Notes under the pieces: model-generated
Seen by the model: only the letters and a program-made list of their open reading frames with translations
What the model was told of the DNA's origin: nothing
The model's database searches: none
Position numbers and translations under genes: made by a program
Shown: positions 1 to 6,751 of the stretch, piece by piece
How the letters are laid out: each line of letters opens with the position of its first letter
How positions within the stretch are numbered: the stretch's first letter is position 1
DNA from: JBGOTP01 sp041476545
GTDB taxonomy: Bacteria; Acidobacteriota; Vicinamibacteria; Vicinamibacterales; CAVVIG01
Direction of reading: 5' to 3'
NCBI GenBank assembly: GCA_041476545.1
Contig: JBGOTP010000044.1
Location: 1-20,705, forward strand
DNA length: 20,705 nucleotides

Positions 1-144
1 CTCGTCGGCCACCCGGGTGTCGTAGCCATACGAGGAGAGACCGTACGAAACGACCCCCGTCCGCGTCTGACTCTCGACGAATGGTTCGATCATCTGGTGC
101 TCGAGCGCCATGCGCTTGATCCAGCGATCCGCTTTGATGGACAT
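1..144 (-). CDS. dcd: dCTP deaminase, N-terminal part (runs off the left edge)
   Basis: The 48 codons visible begin MSIKADRWIKRMALEHQMIE and continue to SYGLSSYGYDTRVADE. This is the highly conserved start of dCTP deaminase, which converts dCTP to dUTP (in some homologues on to dUMP) in the cytoplasm for dTMP synthesis. The 'SYGxSSYGYD' block is the family signature seen here. The catalytic Glu and the rest of the trimeric fold are outside the window. The ATG at 142-144 is preceded by AGGTGCATAA, a short Shine-Dalgarno, and just upstream of that by a strong hairpin (155-180). It is the last gene of the leftward cluster and, with ndk two genes upstream, adds a nucleotide-metabolism theme. Confidence 0.93.
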   Translation of the reverse strand, partial: MSIKADRWIKRMALEHQMIEPFVESQTRTGVVSYGLSSYGYDTRVADE

Positions 145-154
145 TTATGCACCT

Positions 155-180
155 GCGCGCGGGGCCCCACCCCCGCGCGC
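155..180 (-). promoter_or_regulatory. Perfect 10-bp GC hairpin just upstream of dcd
   Basis: GCGCGCGGGG (155-164) and CCCCGCGCGC (171-180) are perfect inverted repeats around a 6-nt loop. On the minus strand the hairpin ends only a few bases before the AGGTG Shine-Dalgarno of dcd. There is no T-run after it in the direction of transcription, so it does not look like a canonical intrinsic terminator. It may instead limit read-through from the DUF2905 gene or affect dcd translation; both roles are inference. Confidence 0.55.
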
Positions 181-220
181 TAATACCTCGCGCTCGAGCG
201 TAGACTCTCGCGCTCGGCCG

Positions 221-415
221 TCATCGCTTGAAAAACGCCAATACCAGCGTCAGCAGGATGCTCAGGAGGATGGAAGTCGCCAGCGGGAAATAGAAGGAGA
301 AGTTTCCCCGTCGAACGACGATATCGCCAGGCAGCCGCCCGAAGGGGACGCCGAGCGTCATCAGGAGCCCCACCGCCGCAATCCCCAGCCCGAGAAGAAC
401 AAGCGTCCTGCCCAC
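221..415 (-). CDS. DUF2905 family small membrane protein
   Basis: This 64-residue protein has two hydrophobic segments (about 3-24 and 42-62). Between them is the family signature GRLPGDIVVRRGNFSFYFPL, and it ends in a basic FFKR tail. That matches DUF2905, a family of short inner-membrane proteins of unknown function often found near dcd, ruvB or queA-type genes. The start is a GTG (413-415), ten bases after the ndk stop, with no strong Shine-Dalgarno, so translation may depend on ndk. Length and topology are normal for the family. No enzymatic role can be proposed from the sequence. Confidence 0.88.
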   Translation of the reverse strand: MGRTLVLLGLGIAAVGLLMTLGVPFGRLPGDIVVRRGNFSFYFPLATSILLSILLTLVLAFFKR

Positions 416-425
416 TGGTGGAGCC

Positions 426-848
426 TTAGACTAGATCCACACCCGCAAAGAAATAACCAATCTCGTACGCCGCCGTGTCTGGCGCGTCTGAGCCGTGCGT
501 GGCGTTGCGTTCGATCGACTGCGCGAACTCCTTGCGCAGCGTACCCGCGTCTGCCTTGGCCGGATCGGTGGCGCCCATGAGCGTGCGCCATTTCCGGATG
601 CCGTCGGACGCCTCGAGCGCCAGCACGATCGCGGGGCCCGAGGACATGAACTGCGTGAGACTGCTGAAAAACGGCCGCTCCCGATGAACGGCGTAGAACC
701 CTTCAGCTTCACGGATCGACAACTGGATCCGCCGCATGGCGCGGATCTGAAAGCCCTCGTCCTCGATGCGCTGAATGATACGTCCGGCGAGTCGCCGCTC
801 AACCGCGTCCGGCTTGATGATCGCCAACGTTCGTTCCGACATCGGCAT
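426..848 (-). CDS. ndk: Nucleoside diphosphate kinase
   Basis: A 140-residue cytoplasmic enzyme that transfers the gamma-phosphate of ATP to other (d)NDPs through a phosphohistidine. The N-terminus reads SERTLAIIKPDAV. The active-site block NATHGSD carries the catalytic His at about residue 118, and the length is normal. The family start usually falls at the ATG at 840-842 (MSERTL). The ATG at 846-848 was chosen because GGAAGGG lies 8-9 nt upstream of it, and it overlaps the korB stop by one base (TGATG), implying translational coupling. The position directly after the 2-oxoacid:ferredoxin oxidoreductase and near sucCD suggests it balances the NTP formed by succinyl-CoA synthetase; that link is inference. 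Confidence 0.96.
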   Translation of the reverse strand: MPMSERTLAIIKPDAVERRLAGRIIQRIEDEGFQIRAMRRIQLSIREAEGFYAVHRERPFFSSLTQFMSSGPAIVLALEASDGIRKWRTLMGATDPAKADAGTLRKEFAQSIERNATHGSDAPDTAAYEIGYFFAGVDLV

Positions 849-1876
849 CAACGCAGCCCTTCCATGATTTCTTCAAGCGCCTCCCTGCCGGGTCGCGTTC
901 GCTCGAGTGGCAGACTGGCCAGCGGCTCATCCACGATGTTGAGCTGGGTCAGGAAATCGTCGCGGTCGGGTTCGATGTAAATCAGGCCGGTCGCAAACTC
1001 GCCGCGCCGGGCGGTTTCGTGCAGCCGCCTCATGGCGCTGAGTTTGTCCGTCGGATCGTAGTCTTCTTCGAGTTTTCTCAGGACGAGTTTTGAGCCATCG
1101 TGCATCGTCACTTCCTGGACGGTGCCAGGCTCGTACTCCACGCTGATGTCCTCGAAGAAGGGCACGAACGTGACGTCCTCTACCGGATCGTCGTGCTCCT
1201 TGGCGTACGCGTAGCTCTTGGTCGATCCTTCGTGGTCGTTGAACGTCACACAGGGAGAGATGACGTCGAGCATCACGGTCCCACGATGCGCGAGCGCGGC
1301 CTTCAGCAGCGACAGCAGTTGTTTCTTGTCGCCCGAGAACGAGCGGCCGACAAACGTCGCACCCAGTTCCACGGCGAGTGCGCACGTGTCGATCGGTTGC
1401 AGGTCGTTGACGACGCCTGTCTTGAGCTTCGAGCCCACGTCAGCCGTCGGCGAGAACTGCCCCTTCGTTAGCCCGTAGCAGCCGTTGTCTTCGATGATGT
1501 AGATAATCGGCAGGTTGCGCCGCATCAGATGCACGAACTGGCCGATGCCGATGGCGCCGGTATCGCCGTCGCCGCTGATCCCGATGGCAATCAGCTTCTG
1601 GTTCGCCAGCAGGGCGCCGGTCCCGACCGAGGGCATGCGGCCGTGGACCGCGTTAAAGCCGTGTGAACTGCCGAGGAAGTAGGCGGGGCTCTTGCTCGAA
1701 CAGCCGATGCCCGACAGCTTTACGACCTGCTTGGGATTCACACCCATTTCGTAGAACGCGTCGATGATGCGTTCGGAAATCGAATTGTGGCCGCAGCCGG
1801 CGCAGAGCGTCGTCTTGCCGCCCTTGTAGACCTGCGGTTCGAGACCGATTCGGTTGACTTTGATAGGTGTCGTCAT
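848..1876 (-). CDS. korB: 2-oxoacid:ferredoxin oxidoreductase, beta subunit (2-oxoglutarate type)
   Basis: This 342-residue protein is the thiamine-diphosphate and [4Fe-4S] subunit of the oxidoreductase, which decarboxylates a 2-oxoacid to the acyl-CoA and reduces ferredoxin. The TPP/Mg motif GDGD (102-105) is followed by the IEDNGCYGLTKGQ segment. Cys25 and Cys28 (CAGC), Cys59 (GIGC) and Cys209 (SPC) match the four cluster ligands known in the two-subunit 2-oxoglutarate enzymes. KorA lies 63 bp upstream, ndk overlaps downstream, and sucCD precedes korA, so 2-oxoglutarate is the likeliest substrate. Pyruvate or another 2-oxoacid cannot be excluded from sequence alone. No separate ferredoxin (delta) subunit is encoded nearby, so the electron acceptor must be a ferredoxin encoded elsewhere. 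Confidence 0.93.
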   Translation of the reverse strand: MTTPIKVNRIGLEPQVYKGGKTTLCAGCGHNSISERIIDAFYEMGVNPKQVVKLSGIGCSSKSPAYFLGSSHGFNAVHGRMPSVGTGALLANQKLIAIGISGDGDTGAIGIGQFVHLMRRNLPIIYIIEDNGCYGLTKGQFSPTADVGSKLKTGVVNDLQPIDTCALAVELGATFVGRSFSGDKKQLLSLLKAALAHRGTVMLDVISPCVTFNDHEGSTKSYAYAKEHDDPVEDVTFVPFFEDISVEYEPGTVQEVTMHDGSKLVLRKLEEDYDPTDKLSAMRRLHETARRGEFATGLIYIEPDRDDFLTQLNIVDEPLASLPLERTRPGREALEEIMEGLR

Positions 1877-1890
1877 ACGTGGTTGATGTC

Positions 1891-1919
1891 TGCTTTCAGC
1901 TGTCGGCTTTTTGCTTTCC
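1891..1919. repeat. GCTTTCAGCTGTCGG-type phrase repeat between korA and korB
   Basis: The stretch contains GCTTTCAGCTGTCGGCTTTT followed by TGCTTTC: imperfect reiterations of GCTTTC/GGCTTT. It fills half of the 63-bp korA-korB gap. It has the same low-complexity phrase character as the other intergenic repeats in this window, though a different word. It has no recognisable transposase or terminator structure. Confidence 0.45.
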
Positions 1920-1939
1920 GATTTGCCCTTGCGATTCTC

Positions 1940-3829
1940 TTATTCGCCCCCGGCGGTTCCGGCGCTCACGCGGCCGGCGGTCTTCTTCGCCACTTCAAAA
2001 CCTTCCTGCGCCAACACATCGTCGGTGATGCTGCGGGCGTCGATCGGCAGGCCGCTGTAGTGGAGGACGCTCCGGAGCTTCGCGACCCGATCGGGCGTCA
2101 GTTCCAGTTTCAGCAACTGCCGGAGCTGAGCGTCGCGGTTCTGTTCGATGACGTAGATGCGTTCATGGGCATCGATGAACGCCGGCAATTCCGCGTTGAA
2201 CGGGTACCCGCGCACGCGGAAATACGACGTCTCCACGTTGGTGTCCTCGACAAGCTGGTCGCGGCTTTCTTCGGTCGCGAAGTGCGACGTGCCGAAGGCG
2301 ATGAAACCGATTTTGGCTTTGGGATTGATCTGGACAACAGGCGTGGGCACCTGCGCCCTGGCGGTCTCGAACTTGCGCGCCAGGCGATCCATGTTCTCGA
2401 CGTAGTCGTCCGGACGCTCGCTGTACTGGCCCTTGGCGTTGTGGCCCGATCCGCGCGTGAAGTACGCCGGCAGGTTGTCGCCCGGCACCGTGCGATAGGC
2501 GATGCCGTCGTGGTCCACATCCTTGTATCGGCCCCACTCGCCCAGTTCCTTCAGCTTCTCAGCCGTGAGCCGCTTGCCCCGATTGACGGGCCCGGTCGGA
2601 TACGTGAAGGCGTCGGACATCCAGTTGTTCATGCCGAGATCCAGATCCATCATCACGAACACCGGCGTCTGGAACAGCTCGGCGAGGTCGAACGCCTGCA
2701 TGGCCATCGTATAGGCCTCTTCGACCGAGGCGGGCATCAGCATGATGTGCTTGGTATCGCCGTGCGAGAGAAACGCCACCTGCAACAGGTCGCCCTGCGC
2801 GGTCCGCGTTGGAAGGCCGGTGGAGGGTCCGACGCGCTGGACGTCGAAGATCACGGCCGGCGTCTCCGCGTAATAAGCGAGGCCCGCAAACTCACCCATG
2901 AGCGAGATGCCGGGACCCGAGGTGGCCGTCATCGAGCGGGCGCCGGCCCAGCTCGCGCCGATGACCATCCCGAGCGACGCGATCTCATCCTCCGCCTGCA
3001 CGACGGCGAACGTCGCCTTCCCGGTGGCTTTGTCGACGCGATATTTCTTGAGATAACCAATGAGGGATTCGCAGAGCGATGAGGAAGGCGTAATCGGGTA
3101 CCAGGCGACGACGGTGACACCGGCCATCATGCAGCCGACGGCCGCGGCGGCATTCCCCTCGATCAGAATCTTGCCGGCCGTCTTGTTCAACGGTTCGATG
3201 ACGTACGGATCCTGCTTGGTGAAGGTGGCCTCGGCGTAGTCAAAGCCAGCCTTGAGGGCGCCGGCGTTCATCGTCACGGCCTTGGCCTTCTTGCCGAGCT
3301 GCTTGCCAAGCGCTTTCTCCATGTGCGCAAGGTCGATGCCCAGGAGTTTCGCGAGGATGCCGTCGTAAATCATGTTGCGGACGAGACGGCGGAGCTTGGC
3401 ATCGGGACAGACGGGCGCCACGAGCTTGTCGAAGGGCACCGGGTAGAACGTCACGTCGCTGCGCAGCGTGTTGAGCTTGAGCGGCTCGTCGTAGACCACG
3501 GCGGCGCCCGGCTCGAGCGTCAGCACGTCTTCTTTCGCGGTCTCGGCATTCATGGCCACCAGGAAGTCCACTTCCTTGCGGCGAGCAATGTAGCCGCGCT
3601 TGCTGGCGCGAATCGTGTACCAGGTGGGCAGCCCAGCAATATTCGACGGGAACATGTTCTTACCCGACACCGGCACGCCCATCAGCAGGATGGAGCGCAG
3701 CAGCACCATGTTGGCGGTCTGACTGCCCGATCCGTTGACCGTGGCGACTTGAATGCTGAAATCGTTGACGACGCGCTGCTTGTGCGGGGCTTGGTGCTGT
3801 GCCTGAGTTGCCAGATCTGTCGGTGACAT
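1940..3829 (-). CDS. korA: 2-oxoacid:ferredoxin oxidoreductase, fused gamma-alpha subunit
   Basis: This 629-residue protein is the partner of KorB. Residues about 25-195 form the gamma domain (ATVNGSGSQTANMVLLRSI, GVPVSGKNMFPSNIAG), which contributes to CoA binding. From about residue 218 the alpha domain begins (ILIEGNAAAAVGCMMAG, then YPITPSS at 244-250), followed by the family block TSGPGISLMGEFAGLAYYAE and a transketolase-C-like end. This gamma-alpha fusion is the usual architecture of the two-subunit 2-oxoglutarate:ferredoxin oxidoreductases. The ATG at 3827-3829 is the natural start. A candidate promoter (3898-3926) sits in the 94-bp gap after sucD, so korA-korB-ndk may be transcribed apart from sucCD as well as by read-through. 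Confidence 0.94.
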   Translation of the reverse strand: MSPTDLATQAQHQAPHKQRVVNDFSIQVATVNGSGSQTANMVLLRSILLMGVPVSGKNMFPSNIAGLPTWYTIRASKRGYIARRKEVDFLVAMNAETAKEDVLTLEPGAAVVYDEPLKLNTLRSDVTFYPVPFDKLVAPVCPDAKLRRLVRNMIYDGILAKLLGIDLAHMEKALGKQLGKKAKAVTMNAGALKAGFDYAEATFTKQDPYVIEPLNKTAGKILIEGNAAAAVGCMMAGVTVVAWYPITPSSSLCESLIGYLKKYRVDKATGKATFAVVQAEDEIASLGMVIGASWAGARSMTATSGPGISLMGEFAGLAYYAETPAVIFDVQRVGPSTGLPTRTAQGDLLQVAFLSHGDTKHIMLMPASVEEAYTMAMQAFDLAELFQTPVFVMMDLDLGMNNWMSDAFTYPTGPVNRGKRLTAEKLKELGEWGRYKDVDHDGIAYRTVPGDNLPAYFTRGSGHNAKGQYSERPDDYVENMDRLARKFETARAQVPTPVVQINPKAKIGFIAFGTSHFATEESRDQLVEDTNVETSYFRVRGYPFNAELPAFIDAHERIYVIEQNRDAQLRQLLKLELTPDRVAKLRSVLHYSGLPIDARSITDDVLAQEGFEVAKKTAGRVSAGTAGGE

Positions 3830-3897
3830 TCGTAAACCCTACGGCCTATGAATAGAGAGGAAGACCTTGAAACCTCTGGGGGAGGCCGATCCGAATG

Positions 3898-3926
3898 AGT
3901 ATAACACGTGGAAAACAGGCTGTTTA
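3898..3926 (-). promoter_or_regulatory. Candidate extended -10 promoter for korA-korB-ndk
   Basis: On the minus strand TATACT (rc of 3898-3903) is preceded by TGT, giving an extended -10 (TGTTATACT). TAAACA (rc of 3921-3926) lies 17 bp upstream as a 4/6 match to the -35. The -35 overlaps the sucD stop codon. The predicted start of transcription would give a leader of roughly 60 nt before korA. This is a consensus match only. Confidence 0.4.
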
Positions 3927-4799
3927 GGCGCCCGTCATTTCCTTGATGGCCTCGCCCATATCTGCCGGACTTTTGACAACGCGAACGCCAGCCTTCGTGA
4001 GCGCCGCCATCTTCTCCGCCGCGGTGCCCTTTCCTCCAGCGATGATCGCGCCGGCGTGCCCCATTCGGCGCCCTGGAGGCGCCGTCTGGCCCGCGATGAA
4101 GGCCACAACGGGTTTCTTGAAGTTCTCCTTGATCCAGGTCGCCGCTTCTTCCTCCGCGCTGCCGCCAATCTCGCCGATCATGATGACGGCTTCCGTATCG
4201 GGATCCGCCGCGAACAACTTCAACGCGTCGATGTGCGTCGTGCCAATCAGGGGATCGCCGCCGATACCAAGGCACGTCGTCTGGCCCAGGCCCACTTGGG
4301 TGAGCTGGTGGATGGCTTCGTAGGTCAGCGTGCCGCTCTTCGAGACAATGCCGATGCGTCCCTCGCGACAGATATGGCCGGGAATGATGCCCGCCTTTGC
4401 CTTGCCGGCTGAAATGAGCCCCGGACAATTCGGTCCGATGAGCCGCGTGGCAGGCCGAGTCTTCAGATATGTCATCGCGCGCATCATGTCGAGCGTCGGA
4501 ATGCCCTCGGTGATGCACACCACGACGCGTATGCCCGCTTCGGCCGCTTCCATGATGGCGTCGGCGGCGAACGGGGGCGGGACAAAGATGACCGAGGCGT
4601 TCGCGCCTTCCTTCTGGACGGCGTCACGGACGGTGTCGAAAATCGGCCAGCCCTCGTGGGTCGTGCCCCCCTTGCCGGGAGTCACCCCGCCCACGACGGT
4701 CGTGCCATAGGCCGCCGCCTGCTTCGCGTGAAACGTGCCTTCGCGACCGGTCAGGCCCTGAACCAGGAGGCGGGTCGATTTATCGATGAGTACGGACAT
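3924..4799 (-). CDS. sucD: Succinyl-CoA synthetase (ADP/GDP-forming), alpha subunit
   Basis: A 291-residue subunit that binds CoA and carries the phosphohistidine. The N-terminal CoA-binding fold is visible (RLLVQGLTGREGTFH, GGVTPGKGG), followed by IGPNCPGLIS (121-130) and the catalytic His248 in GRRMGHAGAIIAGGKGTA. The length is typical. With SucC it converts succinyl-CoA, ADP (or GDP) and phosphate to succinate, CoA and NTP. The gap to sucC is 42 bp and is largely occupied by a CTTCGTG-type repeat. The sequence just before the ATG (CACGAACAATCT) has no clear Shine-Dalgarno, unusual for a central enzyme, so initiation may rely on coupling to sucC. Confidence 0.97.
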   Translation of the reverse strand: MSVLIDKSTRLLVQGLTGREGTFHAKQAAAYGTTVVGGVTPGKGGTTHEGWPIFDTVRDAVQKEGANASVIFVPPPFAADAIMEAAEAGIRVVVCITEGIPTLDMMRAMTYLKTRPATRLIGPNCPGLISAGKAKAGIIPGHICREGRIGIVSKSGTLTYEAIHQLTQVGLGQTTCLGIGGDPLIGTTHIDALKLFAADPDTEAVIMIGEIGGSAEEEAATWIKENFKKPVVAFIAGQTAPPGRRMGHAGAIIAGGKGTAAEKMAALTKAGVRVVKSPADMGEAIKEMTGA

Positions 4800-4805
4800 A
4801 GATTG

Positions 4806-4829
4806 TTCGTGGCCTTCGTGTCTTCGTGG
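4806..4829. repeat. CTTCGTG-type intergenic repeat, single arm, between sucC and sucD
   Basis: The 24 bp contain TTCGTGGCCTTCGTG then TCTTCGTGG: three copies of CTTCGTG/TTCGTGG spaced 7-9 bp apart. The same words form the long hairpin at 11402-11479, of which this looks like one arm. It lies where the Shine-Dalgarno of sucD would be expected. Confidence 0.6.
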
Positions 4830-4841
4830 TTGATTTCCTGC

Positions 4842-6002
4842 TCATCCTGCGAGTTGCACGACCTTGGTCGCGGCCTCGCCCATCGAGTCGGCGGTCGTGA
4901 AATTCATGCCGCTCTCTTTGAGCAGCCGCTTACCTTCGTCCACGTTCGTGCCCTCCATGCGAATCACGATGGGTACCGGCACGCCAAGTTCCCTGACCGC
5001 GGCAATGACCCCCTGCGCGAGCACGTCGCATCGCAGAATGCCGCCGAAAATATTAATGAGCACCGCTTTCACGTTCTTGTCCGACATCAGGATGTTGAAC
5101 GCGTTGCGAATCTGCTCGGCGTTGGCCCCGCCGCCGACGTCCAGGAAGTTCGCCGGCTCACCACCAGACAACTTGATGATGTCCATTGTCGCCATCGCCA
5201 GACCCGCACCGTTGACCATGCACCCGATGTTCCCGTCCAGGTGGATGTAGTTGAGCGAGAACTTCGACGCCTCGATCTCGAGTGGATCCTCCTCACCGAG
5301 ATCGCGCAGGTCCTTGATGTCGGGATGCCGGTACAGGGCGTTGTCGTCGAAGTTCATCTTCGCGTCCAGGGCGAGCAGGTCGCCTGACGCGGTCACGACC
5401 AGCGGGTTGATTTCCACCATCGACGCATCGTTGGCGAGAAACGCCTCGTACAGCGACCGCGTCACCTTGACCGCCTTGTTCACCTGCGGACCATCCAGGC
5501 CAATGGCAAACGCAAGCTGGCGCGCCTCGAAGGGCATGAGCCCGACGCCCGGCTCGATGTAGACACGCGTGATCTTGTCGGGCGTGGCGGCCGCCACCTC
5601 CTCGATATCCATCCCGCCTGAGGCGCTGGCCATCATCACGGGCTTTCCGGAGGCGCGATCCAAGACGATGCTCAGATAGAGTTCGCGCGTCATCTGCAGC
5701 CCCTCTTCGACGAGCACGCGCGAAACCAGGCGCCCCCCCGGGCCGGTCTGATGCGTGATGAGCGTCATGCCAATCATCTCGCCGGCAATCCTCTCGGCCT
5801 CCTCGGGCGACCGGGCCAGCTTGACACCGCCACCCTTCCCCCGACCACCGGCATGGATTTGCGCCTTGACGACGACCACGCCTCCCCCGAGGCGCTTCGC
5901 AATCTGACCCGCTTCCGCGGCGCTGAACGCAACACTTCCGCGTGGTGCCGGAACGCCGTGGCGCGCGAGAATGGCTTTGGCTTGATACTCGTGGATTTTC
6001 AT
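4842..6002 (-). CDS. sucC: Succinyl-CoA synthetase (ADP/GDP-forming), beta subunit
   Basis: A 386-residue ATP-grasp subunit, close to the usual 388. It starts MKIHEYQAKAILARHGVPAP and shows the nucleotide-binding block VVVKAQIHAGGRGKGGGVKL. Further on are EINPLVV and ALDAKMNFDDNA (metal and nucleotide contacts), then NGAGLAMATMDIIKLSGG and LDVGGGAN of the C-terminal CoA-ligase domain. It is the first gene of the leftward cluster. CAGGAG (rc of 6015-6020) lies about 11 nt before the ATG as a good Shine-Dalgarno. It is divergent from sdhC across 65 bp, so the two consecutive TCA steps may share regulation. ATP or GTP preference cannot be decided by eye. Confidence 0.97.
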   Translation of the reverse strand: MKIHEYQAKAILARHGVPAPRGSVAFSAAEAGQIAKRLGGGVVVVKAQIHAGGRGKGGGVKLARSPEEAERIAGEMIGMTLITHQTGPGGRLVSRVLVEEGLQMTRELYLSIVLDRASGKPVMMASASGGMDIEEVAAATPDKITRVYIEPGVGLMPFEARQLAFAIGLDGPQVNKAVKVTRSLYEAFLANDASMVEINPLVVTASGDLLALDAKMNFDDNALYRHPDIKDLRDLGEEDPLEIEASKFSLNYIHLDGNIGCMVNGAGLAMATMDIIKLSGGEPANFLDVGGGANAEQIRNAFNILMSDKNVKAVLINIFGGILRCDVLAQGVIAAVRELGVPVPIVIRMEGTNVDEGKRLLKESGMNFTTADSMGEAATKVVQLAG

Positions 6003-6028
6003 AGCGCGAGCAAACTCCTGATGCTAAC

Positions 6029-6058
6029 TTGCGCGTTCTCGCGGCGCAACAGTAAACT
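6029..6058 (+). promoter_or_regulatory. Inverted repeat and possible sdhC promoter between sucC and sdhC
   Basis: TTGCGC (6029-6034) and GCGCAA (6044-6049) form a perfect 6-bp inverted repeat with a 9-bp spacer, placed between two divergent TCA operons as a dimeric regulator's operator might be. TTGCGC can also be read as a weak -35, with TAAACT (6053-6058) as a -10 after 18 bp. That would start transcription almost at the sdhC ATG (6068), which has no evident Shine-Dalgarno, so a leaderless transcript is possible. Both readings are consensus matches only. Confidence 0.3.
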
Positions 6059-6067
6059 GACGGTTCG

Positions 6068-6751
6068 ATGTCGTCGCGCGTCCGCGCACTCAACTCTTCG
6101 GTCGGCACCAAACTCCTGATCGGTATCACCGGTCTCGCTCTTGTCCTTTATCTCATCGTCCATGTCTCCGCGAACATGATGGTGATGCTCGGGCCGTCGG
6201 TGTTCAACGGAACAGCCGACAAGCTCGAGCGTCTGCCGCTGCTGCCCGTCATCGAACTCGGCCTCCTGGCGTTCTTCGTCATCCACGTGTTCAAGACCGC
6301 CGATATGTTTCTGACCAACCGGCGGGCGCGCCCGGTCGGCTACGTGCAGAAGAAGTACGCCGGTCCGCCCAGCAGAAAAACCTTCGCGTCTTCGACCATG
6401 ATCCTGTCCGGCCTGTGGCTCCTGGCCTTCATCATCATTCACGTCAAGGCGTTCAAGTACAGCACGACGTACGAATGGGCGGAGGGGGGCAAGGACTTCT
6501 ATCGCCTGGAGATGGACAACTTCACCGGACACCCGCTCGTCGTCGGCTTCTACGTGCTCAGCATGCTGGTCGTTGGCTCACATCTATGGCATGGCGCATC
6601 GAGCGCCGTTCAGTCGCTCGGGGCCTCCGGAACGAATGACCCGCGGCGGGCACCGACGATCGTCATTGCGGGCCGGACCGTCGCGGTCCTCATTGCCGGA
6701 GGATTTATCACCATCGCGCTCTGGGCGTACTTCGTGGCGGGCCAGCCATGA
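6068..6751 (+). CDS. sdhC: Succinate dehydrogenase cytochrome b subunit (type B)
   Basis: This 227-residue membrane anchor has five hydrophobic spans (about 14-40, 60-82, 108-128, 156-178, 198-222). That is the single-subunit, di-heme b558 arrangement of type-B succinate:quinone oxidoreductases, with no SdhD. Candidate axial heme ligands sit in the membrane spans: His32 (VHVSAN), His73 (VIHVFK), His125 (IIHVK) and His172 or His175 (SHLWHG). It passes electrons from SdhB to membrane quinone, probably menaquinone, as in many type-B enzymes (inference). The stop overlaps the sdhA start by four bases (ATGA). The annotated ATG gives the common family start SSRVRALNSSVGTKLL. Confidence 0.93.
   Translation: MSSRVRALNSSVGTKLLIGITGLALVLYLIVHVSANMMVMLGPSVFNGTADKLERLPLLPVIELGLLAFFVIHVFKTADMFLTNRRARPVGYVQKKYAGPPSRKTFASSTMILSGLWLLAFIIIHVKAFKYSTTYEWAEGGKDFYRLEMDNFTGHPLVVGFYVLSMLVVGSHLWHGASSAVQSLGASGTNDPRRAPTIVIAGRTVAVLIAGGFITIALWAYFVAGQP

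Noticed and set aside
1787..3082. Long plus-strand open frame opposite korA and korB
   Set aside because: It spans two real genes on the other strand and the intergenic gap, with an Arg/His-rich composition typical of a shadow frame.
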